DNA of 64,000 bases, from the NCBI RefSeq assembly GCF_042186555.1, contig NC_133326.1, positions 92,222,288 through 92,286,287 of the forward strand, written 5' to 3'. The notes under the pieces are model-generated. The model made no database searches. It was not told the origin of the DNA and saw only the letters and a program-made list of their open reading frames with translations. A program made the translations under genes and the position numbers. This DNA comes from Aquarana catesbeiana (Eukaryota; Chordata; Amphibia; Anura; Ranidae). Positions 1 to 8,803 of this stretch are shown here, piece after piece (positions within the stretch are counted from its first letter, which is position 1; each line of letters starts with the position of its first letter).

Positions 1-934
1 GATCTGCACCCTCCTCATTTAGGTGCAGTCCGTCCCTTCTATAGTACCGGTTACCGACTGAGAAGTCGGCCCAGTCCTCCAGGAACCCAAACCCCTCCTT
101 ACTACACCAGCTCTTCAGCCACTTGTTTACTTCCCTAATCTCTCTCTGCCTTTCTGGTGTGGCTCGATGTACCGGTAGTATTCCTGAGAATACGACCTTG
201 GAGGTCCTTTTCCTCAATTTAGCTCATGGGTCCCTAAAATCATTCTTTAGGACACTCCATCTGCCTCTGACTTTGTCATTGGTGCCAACGTGCACCATGA
301 CAGCCAGGTCTTCCCCAGCCCCTCCCAGTAATCTGTCCACAAGATCTGTGATGTGCCGAACCCGAGCGCCCGGTAGACAACATACTGTTCGGCGCTTCAG
401 GTCTTGGTTACAGATTGCCCTCTCTGTCCTTCTAAGAATTGAGTCCCCTACCCCCAGAATCGGTCTTTCCTTTCCCTTTGCTGCCCCCCCACTCTCACTG
501 GAGGAGTTCTTCCCCTGGCAGCTAGGAGAGTCCCTCAGCTTCAGCAGTGCTGGTCCCTGACTGGTTTCACCAATGTCACTCAATGGAGCGTACTTATTGG
601 GATGCTCTAGTCCTGGATCGGCCTCCCTGGCACTTCCCCCTCTACCCCTCCTGACTGTCGCCCATCTACTCTTTGCTAGTGCCTGCACCTCTTTGTCTCC
701 ACCCGCCTCTGTGCTGGCCCCTGCCGGCACCTGCCGTGTACGTTCCTGGCTCTCCTTTAGTATGGAGGGACTTCTCAGTGCTGACAGTTGCTTCCCCAGA
801 TTCAGAACCTGGGCTTCCAGGGGAACAGTGTGCTTACATTTTGCACAGCAGTATTCGCCCTCGATCGGATGATCAAGGAACGCATACATGCAGCAAGATG
901 TACAAAGAGTCGCCTCTCCACACCCGCCGGGCAT
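1..934 (-). pseudogene. CR1-type LINE ORF1 with SGNH esterase domain (one in-frame stop, cut by window edge)
   Basis: This is the first ORF of a CR1-clade non-LTR retrotransposon. CR1 ORF1 proteins bind nucleic acid and many carry a PHD-like zinc finger plus an SGNH esterase (family knowledge). It starts at an ATG at 934-932. The first 40 residues hold CxxC pairs (LCTSCC, CAKCK) compatible with a zinc-binding module, followed by a leucine-rich stretch. The esterase part shows the GDS nucleophile block (Ser codon 440-442), an HVGTND block, and a DGLHL block with Asp at 32-34 and His at 23-25, so all triad positions are visible. A TGA at 224-226 interrupts the frame between HVGTND and DGLHL, and the same frame stays open beyond it to the window edge. 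The 5' UTR and promoter monomers lie upstream at 935-1498 and 8804-9381. Confidence 0.8.
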
Positions 935-1230
935 CGTACCTATTAAATTTAGTGAGGATTTGGGGATTTTACCCTGTCCAAATTACCTAACAGCTAGCTT
1001 CCTGGCACTAATACTCAAGACAATACACAGGTACACAACGAGACAATACCCAGGTACTCACAGACCTACGTGCAATCACAGAACAGTCGCAGACCTACTT
1101 GCACTCGCAATACTCAAGTATACAGTACACAATACACAAGTACTAACGATCCACACACACTACTCAGAAAACACTCAGTTACTCACACTACACAGGTACT
1201 ATGACCCCTGTTATAACCTCCTGTTTTAAA
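935..1230 (-). other. CR1 LINE 5' UTR, non-repeated part
   Basis: This segment lies between the ORF1 start and the first 5' UTR monomer. It is rich in short imperfect repeats built on CACAAT/ACTCAAGT/CAGGTAC-like motifs and has no convincing ORF. It is assigned to the LINE 5' UTR because it joins ORF1 to the monomers without a visible break. Confidence 0.5.
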
Positions 1231-1498
1231 CTCTGGTTTTTAACTCACTACTTATACCAGTTCCACTTACACAGAGTTCCACAGCCTCAGACTGAGCAGG
1301 CTCAGAATGAGTCCTACACACAGTTATATAGGCACCTGTGAGCAATTAACCACCCCCCTTAATTGATAGTCTGAAGGAACCAGAGAAAAAAAAAAAAAGC
1401 AATTTAAAAAGTGACAGAAAAAAGGTGATTGAAAAACTAAAAGGAAAAGCCCCAAAAATGCAACCCAGCAAACAAAAAGCAAGACTTGTTCACTCTAA
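1231..1498 (-). repeat. CR1 LINE 5' UTR promoter monomer 1
   Basis: This is the first of four tandem monomers of a roughly 255-bp unit. The others are 8804-9058, 9059-9315 and the partial 9316-9381. On the minus strand the unit contains a TATA-like CCTATATAAC (plus-strand match near 1324-1332). This copy carries about 14 extra bases (CAGACTGAGCAGGC region). The Harbinger insertion sits exactly at its junction with the next monomer. Confidence 0.75.
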
Positions 1499-2250
1499 TG
1501 CCCCGTACACACGGTCGGATTTTCCGATGGAAAATGTCCGATCGGAGCGTGTTGTCGGAAATTCCGACCGTGTGTGGGCTCCATCGGACATTTTCCCTCG
1601 GATTTTCCGACACACAAAATTGGAGAGCAGGAGATAAAATTTTCCGACAACAAAATCCGATCGCGTCAATTCCGACCGTGTGTGGCCTGTTCCGACGCAC
1701 AAAGTGCCACGCATGCTCAGAAGAAATTCCGGCACGGAACAGCTCGTTCTGGTAAACTTAGCGTTCGCAATGGATACAGCACTTTCGTCACGCTGCAATG
1801 TTAAAAATGGTTTAATACAGCGCACTCTCTTCTTCTTTATAATGTGACAAGAATATAGTAGTTTTGCTGCTCATATTCACACACACTTCTCACAAACTTA
1901 TTTTGTTACTATTTATCTGGATTCCCTCAATATATTTTGATTTCTCACATCTGACAACATATTTTTTTTTTGGCTTTAATGTAGATTATTTTTTTGTGTT
2001 TGTATTTTTTGGAAGGTATTTTTTGGGGGGGATTTTGATTTGTACTGAAAATGTTTGTGTGTGTTTTTTGTGACAAGTTCCCACAACACCATTGATATGT
2101 TGTTCTATTTAATCTGTAGGAGATTGTTTGGTGTTGTTGTCTCTTGTTAATTTCACATTTTATGTTAGAAATGTACCTGAATCGTCACCCACAAACTGTC
2201 CTTTTTGGATGAAAACACACAGGAGAGTCAAATTTCCCCCAAAAATTTTT
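1499..2250. other. Harbinger copy 1 MADF-side terminal region with subterminal repeats
   Basis: The first 230 bp hold the terminal CGTACACACGGTCGGA motif and two internal near-copies in inverted orientation: CCGACCGTGTGTGGGC near 1564-1579 and CCGACCGTGTGTGGCC near 1671-1686. There are many TCCGA/TCGGA words. The remainder to 2250 is AT-rich, with T-runs and no supported coding. The arrangement recurs at 25560-25797 (copy 2) and 57090-57350 (copy 3), so it is a family feature and a likely transposase or accessory-protein binding region (inference). Confidence 0.65.
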
Positions 2251-2254
2251 ATTA

Positions 2255-2530
2255 AGGGGTCACAACTAAACAAAGAGGGAGGCAACGCTGGAGAAACAGC
2301 AGAAATGGGTGAAGCCTTGGACCCCCAGGGCACACATCAACTATTTTTAAGCAAAATTGGTGGCCTGAGGAGTCCTTATCTAAGGGAGGGCAGTCTGGTC
2401 CAGAAGTCCCAGAGATCCGGAAAGCAGCAGATGACATCTGTGTCCCCAGGCTGTGGTCATACGAGAGACTGCATCTTTTGTCAGACCAGACTGAACCCAG
2501 GGCCATCACTCTCTGGTCTTCTTTCCACAC
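2255..2530 (+). repeat. Inverted duplicate of the MADF exon in the copy 1 MADF 3' end
   Basis: The plus strand here matches the coding strand of the MADF exon (about 3612 down to 3345 on the minus strand) from AACAAAGAGG through GGTGGCCTGAGGAG, CCCAGAGATCCGG and CCCAGGCTGTGG to CAGACTGAACCCAGG. Identity is about three quarters by eye. It therefore lies inverted in the 3' UTR and the last codons of the same gene. An AATAAA signal for the minus-strand gene sits at 2253-2248. The same arrangement is found in copies 2 and 3. Confidence 0.8.
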
Positions 2531-3703
2531 CTCCTTCCACGCGGTGGCTGTGGTGGTGGAGTTGTGGCAGCAGGAGGAGGAGGAGGATGGTCCAACTCAA
2601 CCAGGTCGGTCTTGGGTGTTAGTTCCCCACTCACCCCCTTAGTTAGGACTTTATAAAGCAGGTCCTCACAGAGCCTGCATTGACCCTCCTGCATGCCCTG
2701 CAGTTTTGTGGCAGCCATGCAGGCAAAGGCCTCTTCAGGAGTGGGTAAGGCTCGGAGGGATGCCAAAGCCTCCTGAATCAGCCTGAATGCTGAATCCTGC
2801 ACGGGACTCAGAGTCGTCTTCCTGGCTCTTTTATATGGAAGGCGGAGGGGAGGAACCTGAGACTCAGTCAGGCTGCGACTGGTCCCTGGCTTCACCTGGC
2901 TGCCACTTAGCCCCGCCTCCTCCTGGCTGCCACTAATCCCCGCCTCCTCCTGACTGCCACATTCCACAGCCTCCTCCTGGCTGAGGTCTTCCTGTGTATG
3001 AAAAAGGGACATAGTTTTACTATTTTTTTCATCAATCACACACAATTTTCACCTCCTGACTGCTGCAAATTGAATGTTAACAAATATAACAGACTATCCT
3101 TCTGAGCCCAGCAGTTTTCATTCTTGTCCCAATTTTGGGTGTCCACTACTGTCTATTGATATGTAAAACACTTTCAATCAGCAATTAGTGATCAATAATA
3201 ACATCTAGTAAACATAATTTCTTTATTGACCAGAAATCTGTAGAACAATGCTATACCTGACTCCAGCTGGGCTCCTCCACTTCTTCCTGGCTGGAAGGCC
3301 CAGGTTGGACATCAGAAGCCTCAGCTGGGGTGGAAGGAAGAGTGGAAGGAAGAGTGGAGAGGGATTCCCTGACTTCAGTGTGGTCTGACAGAAATCGCAG
3401 TCTCTCGTAGTACCACAGCCTGGGGACATAAACATCATCTGCTGCAGCTCCGGACCTCTGGGAATCTGTGACCTTCTTGCGCTCCCTAAGATAAGTGCTC
3501 CTCAGGCCACCAATTTTGGTTTTTAAATAGGGGATGGTTGCTGTGGGGACCACCGGCTTCACCAACTCCAGCAGTTTCTCCAGCGCTGCCTGCCTCTTTT
3601 GTTTATGGTTATAATGGGGGTGTCTCACCTGCCACAGACAGGGCAGCTCCCTGTATTTGTCAATGAACAGGGGGAGGAAATTGTGGTCGTTGAAGCCATC
3701 CAT
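2506..3703 (-). CDS. Harbinger copy 1 MADF-domain accessory protein (two coding exons, intact)
   Basis: This is a predicted DNA-binding accessory protein of the transposon, about 310 aa. Coding exons are 3703-3257 (149 codons; ATG at 3703-3701, four bases after a TTGCAG acceptor) and 2991-2506 (161 codons plus stop), joined in phase 0 by a GTATAG donor and an ACACAG acceptor. Residues about 10-95 form a MADF domain: FIDKYRELPCLW, a helix rich in Lys/Arg, GGLRSTYLRE, and a C-terminal RLWYYERLRFL. Exon 2 encodes repeated GSQEEAG units, a proline-rich tract and a basic tail (RRCGKKTRE). A non-coding first exon with a GTAGGAT donor near 3827 is inferred from conservation among the copies. MADF proteins bind DNA, and PIF elements are known to carry Myb/SANT or MADF partners. 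A role in transposase import or end recognition is inference. No disabling mutation seen. Confidence 0.8.
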
Positions 3704-3889
3704 TTTCTCTGCAAGACACAACACAAGACAAACCCTAATGTCAGGCCAAACTCCCCTAATCTTGTTACAATATAGGCTTTCATTTCGAAGCAGTATAGGC
3801 CCAAGTTTAGATCCTACCTTCGTTATCATGATCGGCGCCTCCGATGCTCCTTCCTCCGCTCACAGATCGTACGTAAGACGCACGCGTGT

Positions 3890-3990
3890 TACGCTTTATA
3901 CACACTGCGCATGCGTGTAACTCCGCCCCTGTCGTTCTTTCTAGTCTATTCCCTACCCCTTTTCGTTCGGCGCAGTGGGGGAAGAGCACA
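3890..3990. promoter_or_regulatory. Bidirectional promoter of Harbinger copy 1 (MADF / Myb-SANT)
   Basis: The MADF gene (minus) and the Myb/SANT gene (plus) diverge from this segment. It holds a minus-strand TATAAA (3900-3895), a palindromic TGCGCATGCG (3906-3915) resembling an NRF1 site, and a CCGCCCC GC-box near 3924-3930. All are conserved in order in copy 2 (23533-23553) and copy 3 (55149-55169). Confidence 0.65.
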
Positions 3991-5306
3991 TGACAGAGAC
4001 ACAGCAGGATCGTGCTAATTGTAGCAACGAGGAGGAGGAGGAGGAGAAAAGGCCGGATCCAGACACGTCCCGATCCAGAAGGAGATTTAAGGACTCAAAT
4101 ATGTCCTTTGGGAGATGTTGGAGATGGTGGACATCCTGAAGAGGGCCGAGTATGATGGAAAGTATGGACCTTACCCCAACCCCAGTGTCAGAAAGGCCAA
4201 GATCATGGCGAAAGTGGTCAAAAGTCTGCACAGGAAATTCGGGGTAGGACGATCGAAAGATCAGCTCAGGAAGCGGTGGTCGGACCTCAAATTACGAGAA
4301 CATGAGCAGTACAGAAAGATCCGGAGAGTGCTGCAAAAAAGTAAGTAGTTGTGCTGTGTTCCTATTCTTTTTGTCTTTATTACGTTCGTGCTGCTCCATG
4401 TGCTTTTAGGAACTGTTGTACAGTTTTAAATGGCAACTTTCATGTTCATGGGCACATTATTCGTTTGTATCAAACATTTTTCTTTCGGACTCAAAAATAC
4501 CATTGTTTAGGCCATATGCATGTGGCCACCATTTTTATGCCCTATACTTGTCTTAAAAAAATTGGGCTGTGTAGATGGCTTTGTTACTAGAATGAAATGC
4601 AAACTAGATTCTGTGTAAGGAGAGGACACTGAGCAGCTGTTTTCACATCTGGACACTGGAGCACTAGTGTGGGACCCCAGAACACCATTTTTATTAGGGG
4701 GGCCACACAGGTGCTCCAGTGTATACTATAGGGGGGGCTACATCTGTGAAGCTTGTACCAAACAGGTAAAGTATTGCAGCTTGACAAAGGACACTGAAAC
4801 TGCTACATTTTGGAACTCTGCTAAAATTGACAATTGTACCCCACTTCCAAGCAATGTTTCCTATTTCTAGTTCTGCCATCAAATATCTGTGTGCTAATTA
4901 TACCATTTTGTTTTACATAGGGGATAAAAGACTCGGAGGACAGCCCTTATCCGAGGAGACCAGAGACCCCCCACCTCCGGAAGAAGGTGAAATCCCCCCA
5001 ACCCAAGAAGAGCAGGAGGAGGAAGACATGGTGGAACTAGTCACCACAACAGGTGAATGTCTGCGACCACAGGCTCAAGTAAGAGATGGATGCCGGCATA
5101 TTTTTGAGACCTAATTTTTTTTTGGGGTTCCTCTCTTTTTAGGTGATCATGATGTTGTGGATCCAGATCCTTTCACATCCGAAAGTGCCCAGATCATGAT
5201 CGGGGAGATCATGGGGTGTAATTTACAATTGGAAAACATCAAGAAAAACATCAATGATGTTATTCAAAAAAATAAAAACATCATTGATGTTTTGGGGCGA
5301 GTTTAA
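3990..5306 (+). pseudogene. Harbinger copy 1 Myb/SANT-like protein (three exons, 1-nt frameshift)
   Basis: This is the second accessory protein, about 215 aa. Exons are 3990-4340 (donor GTAAGT), 4921-5052 (acceptor ACATAG, donor GTGAAT) and 5143-5306 (acceptor TTTTAG, stop TAA at 5304-5306). The phases match across both introns. Exon 1 has an acidic stretch (E-rich) and a basic patch, then a Myb/SANT-like trihelix with SFGEMLEMVDILK, KYGPYPNP and QLRKRWSDLK. Exon 2 is Pro/Glu-rich. Exon 3 ends in a short amphipathic segment (NINDVIQKNKNIIDVLGRV), possibly for oligomerisation. A G-run at about 4098-4101 has one G fewer than copies 2 and 3, which shifts the frame before the trihelix. Such proteins guide Harbinger transposase to the nucleus and to DNA ends in studied elements; applying that here is inference. 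Confidence 0.75.
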
Positions 5307-5348
5307 ACCTCTCCAAATGTGCAAAATGTTTTTGTGATTTTTCACAAA

Positions 5349-5555
5349 GCAAAATTTGGAGGATGCACACAGTGTGTCAACATGTGCTATCTGCCATCAC
5401 GGGAGATCAATGGACGCGTTTTGGGGGTGCAACCCCTTCCTCAATAATAAAGTAGCGGTGAGGAAGAGCTTGCTCCCCCAAAACAAAAAATCCCCCGTGA
5501 TGGCAGGTCGCACATGTTGACATTGGTAAATTGCTGTGCATCTTCCAAATTTGGC
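5349..5555. repeat. Central palindrome of Harbinger copy 1
   Basis: This imperfect inverted repeat lies between the 3' ends of the convergent Myb/SANT and transposase genes. The arms pair GCAAAATTTGGAGGATGCA with TGCATCTTCCAAATTTGGC, GTCAACATGTGC with GCACATGTTGAC, and CTGCCATCACGGG with CCCGTGATGGCAG. It is conserved at 53702-53913 (copy 3) and as a left arm at 22478-22606 (copy 2). Confidence 0.8.
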
Positions 5556-6153
5556 TTTTCCTGGGGTGACTTCACCCCATCTGAATGCAATATCAAACAC
5601 AGTTCCTAAATACTCATGTCTGATATTGCCTTCAAGTTCTACAAAATGTGGCGTTTGTAAGTTCAAGATTTGTGTCTTTCTTGTTGGTTTTACACATGCC
5701 TGTTTTATCTAAAATGGACATTTCTATTTTTGATAATGCTACCCCAAAAATTGTTAGACAACAAACATGTTGGTTTGTTTGAAAAACCTTTGGTAAATGC
5801 ACATGTGATTGTGCAGGTATAAAAAAGTTTGTTAAGCAAGAATGTGTGGATTATTGTCTCAACGCTACAACACTTTTGGGGTGATGTCATTGCTGTTTTC
5901 AGCAAAAATGGGGGTTATTTACTAAGGGCAAATCCTCTTTGCACTACAAGTGCAGTTTTAGTGCAGTTGCAAGTGCACTTGTAGTGAAATGTGTTTTTGC
6001 ATTTAGTAAATAACAGCCAACAGTGCTTTGTATAAGGTTACACAATCACGCCATTTTCTACACTCCAAACATTTCTGTCAGGGTCACCTAAAACAAACAC
6101 AAGCAGTAAATGTCCACAAAAAATTTTTTTTTTGGTTTTATTATAAAAAGGCT

Positions 6154-8333
6154 TCACAGATTTGCTGGCATATTGATAGCCCCCCTACCCGCAAAGAACT
6201 CCAGGTAGCGTAACCGGACATCATGGGCACTCAGGGAGGGTGAGCCAGGACGGCCGCTTTCAAGCGCCGTCAATGTGGTTTGATGTATCATTCCGGCCTC
6301 AGGCCCAACTGAGCCAGCATAGTTGGCCGAATGTTTCCTTAAAAGGTTATGGAGAACACAGCACGCAAGTATAATATGGTTCAGTTTATACTCCGCCATA
6401 TGGATGGGTGTCAGAAATAGGCGGAACCGGCTGGCCAGGATTCCAAATGTGTTCTCCACCACTCTTCGGGCTCTGGCCAGCCGGTAATTAAAAACCCTCT
6501 CTTCCGGGGTGAGGGTCCTCATTGGGAATGGCCGCATCAGCTGGTCCCCCAGTGCAAACGCTTCATCAGCAACGAACACAAATGGGAGTCCTTCAACATT
6601 GTCCTCTGGAGCTGGCAAGTCCAAGCTGCCATTCTGGAGACGCCTGTAAAACTCCGTCTGGGCGATGACTCCACCATCGGACATCCGGCCATTCTTCCCC
6701 ACGTCCACATACAGGAAGTCGTAATTAGCCGACACCACCGCCAACATCACAATACTATTGAACCCCTTATAGTTGAAATAGTACGACCCCGAGTTGGGTG
6801 GTGGGATGATGTGGACGTGTTTCCCATCAATTGCCCCTCCGCAGTTAGGAAAGTCCCACCGCTGGGCAAAGTGGGAGGCCACAGTCTGCCATTCCTGTGG
6901 CGTGGAAGGAAACTGTTGAGGAAAAAACAATAAAGATTACTATTTTTGATCAGAAACATGGCAAGCAGACTTAGGCACAAACATTATGGGGCAACCTCCA
7001 GATAGCATTTATTAAGGGGAATTTAACAACACCAAAGTATAAGGTACACCTATCATATTCCCCCTCCCCCCTCTCATGGGCCATTTCTAACATTATAGGG
7101 GTGTGTGGAAATCTTGGACAGGTAACCCTCTTCACTTCATTGAGAGATGAATGCCTAAATACAGGGTATTACTTGGAACAGCCCCTCCTTAGTTACACTA
7201 TTGGCAGCCCACTGGACAGGTAAGAAGTGTCATAATACAAAGATATAAATACACACTGTACTGTACATTTGGACATTCTGCTATTACCTATCAAGATAAT
7301 AATAGAATAAAAAAACTTTAAACAGTACCATTTGAAAGTATACAGGCAGGCCCTTGCACTACATGCTTTGGGGAATTCATCCATAAATCTGAGCACAAAA
7401 GAGATGGGTATAGTGTGTATGGGTTTGGCAAAGTCAGCAGATAGATGATTGAGGATGATGAATTGGGATCAGCTGACTTAGCAGTTGGGGGAGGGAGAGT
7501 TACTAAAAATTATTTGGGGACACCACCAAAAAAAAGCCTCTGGCACTCTGCCAGAATTTAAAGCAAAAAGAACATTTCAAAACATTTTAGGGGGTGTTTG
7601 GGGTAAAGCACTACTATGGAGCAGAAAAAATACATTGTTAAGTGACTACATGAGGTGAATATAGGGCCAGGAGACACCATGCTGGGGAGGATATTGAAGG
7701 GCAAATATGTATGAAGGACCTAAAATAATAATTACATAAAAATCCAGCATGCATGAGAACAAAGGGGACATTCACAGCATATTACAATCATGGTAATTAG
7801 GGAATGAGGAAAGAAATACAATATATTAGCAAACATTCAATACAATAAAATGTGATATTAAAGGATAAAAATCTTACCTTCATATACTCCTTCTGTAGGA
7901 CCTGGATGATGGCAGAACAGGTCTCTGGGATAATGATCCCCAGAGCCTGGGGGGAGATGCCTGTCGAGAACTTTAAGTCCTGCAGACTTCTCCCTGTCGC
8001 CAAATACCGCAGGGTAGCGACCAGCCTCTGCTCCGGAGTGATGGCTTGCCTCATGCAGGTATCCTGCCTGCTGATATAGGGGGTCAGTAAAGCCAACAGA
8101 CGGTGAAACACGGGGTCCGTCATCCTGAGAAAGTTCCTGAAATCATCAGGATTATTCTCACGGATCTCACGGAGCAAAGGCATATGAGAGAACTGGTCAC
8201 GCTGAAGCAAACAATTCTTGGTCCATGAACTCCTCCCCACCCTGTTCATGGACTGGACTTGTGTCAAGGTCAGGACCCCAACACCCAGCCCCCGCACAGC
8301 ACGAACTCTACGAGGAGTACGCATACGAAACAT
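6154..8333 (-). CDS. Harbinger copy 1 DDE transposase (two exons, intact, about 404 aa)
   Basis: This is the catalytic transposase that cuts and joins the element ends. Exon 1 is 8333-7878 (152 codons) and ends AAG before a GTAAGAT donor. Exon 2 is 6912-6154 (252 codons plus stop), after a CTCAACAG acceptor. Both joins are phase 0. Exon 1 encodes a basic N-terminus and a helical segment with TPEQRLVATLRYLATG, typical of the PIF/Harbinger helix-turn-helix region. Exon 2 is a DDE_Tnp_4 domain with GAIDGKHV (Asp181), VADEAF (Asp268) and VVENTFGIL (Glu305), a D-36-E spacing that fits. The domain continues through IILACCVLHNLLR. Copies 2 and 3 have stops and indels in the same gene; this copy shows none. 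A minus-strand AATAAA lies near 6142-6137. Confidence 0.88.
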
Positions 8334-8800
8334 GGCTAGAAAACAGTCGGCTGCTCAGAACGAAGTAACAGAACGCACTGAAGAACAGCAAGGCCTGTGA
8401 AGAGCGACCTGAAAAACAGTAACGAATGAACAAGAATACAATGACTAAAGTCACGCGGAACTTGCTTGCACGCACTGAAGAGCAGATACAAACCCACAAG
8501 CACAAACTGAACGGCAGAAAACAATCTGATAACCACGAGTCTGAAAAAGCACGAATAGTCTCTCACCAAACTTTTACTAACACGAGATTAGCAAAAGGAG
8601 CCCAAAGGGTGCCGCGCTTGGTTCTGAACCGGCCTTTTCTAGTCTCGTCGTACGTGACTGCGTGGTTGGCGATTGGAAATTCCGACAACTTTGTGCGACC
8701 GTGTGTAGACAAAACAAGTTTGAGCCAACATCCGTCGGAAAAAATCCTAGGATTTTGTTGTCGGAATGTCCGAACAAAGTCCGACCGTGTGTACGCCCTA
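8334..8800. other. Harbinger copy 1 transposase-side terminal region
   Basis: This is the transposase promoter and terminal region. It matches 19245-19724 of copy 2 in inverse orientation. Subterminal words include TTGTCGGAAT, ACAAAGTTGTCGG-like pairs and ACACACGGTC-like repeats within 160 bp of the end. It holds no additional ORF I can support. Confidence 0.6.
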
Positions 8801-8803
8801 TTA

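Larger units (their letters stand above)
1496..8803. mobile_element. PIF/Harbinger transposon copy 1 (three-gene, 7.3 kb)
   Basis: The element spans 1499-8800. The left end begins TGCCCCGTACACACGGTCGG. The right end, read inward, begins TAGGGCGTACACACGG, so the outermost 6 bp differ between the ends while the next ten match. The flanking triplets are TAA (1496-1498) and TTA (8801-8803). The uninterrupted LINE monomer junctions at 9055-9062 and 9312-9319 read CTCTAACT and give the pre-insertion site, so the right TTA is probably a mutated TAA. Gene order from left to right is MADF gene (-), bidirectional promoter, Myb/SANT gene (+), central palindrome, transposase (-). The TWA target and DDE transposase fit PIF/Harbinger. 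Confidence 0.9.

Noticed and set aside
2252..2622. An independent plus-strand MADF-like ORF in copy 1
   Set aside because: Although it gives a recognisable MADF-derived peptide, it is the inverted duplicate in the 3' end of the minus-strand gene and is frameshifted relative to the parent.
3251..3829. Upstream extension of the copy 1 MADF frame to an ATG at 3829
   Set aside because: The extension reads through the 5' UTR intron; a conserved TTGCAG acceptor just before the ATG at 3703 in all three copies supports the shorter start.
4827..5114. A separate small ORF with GECLRPQAQ tail
   Set aside because: It is exon 2 of the Myb/SANT gene with read-through past the GTGAAT donor; phase and exon length match copy 3.
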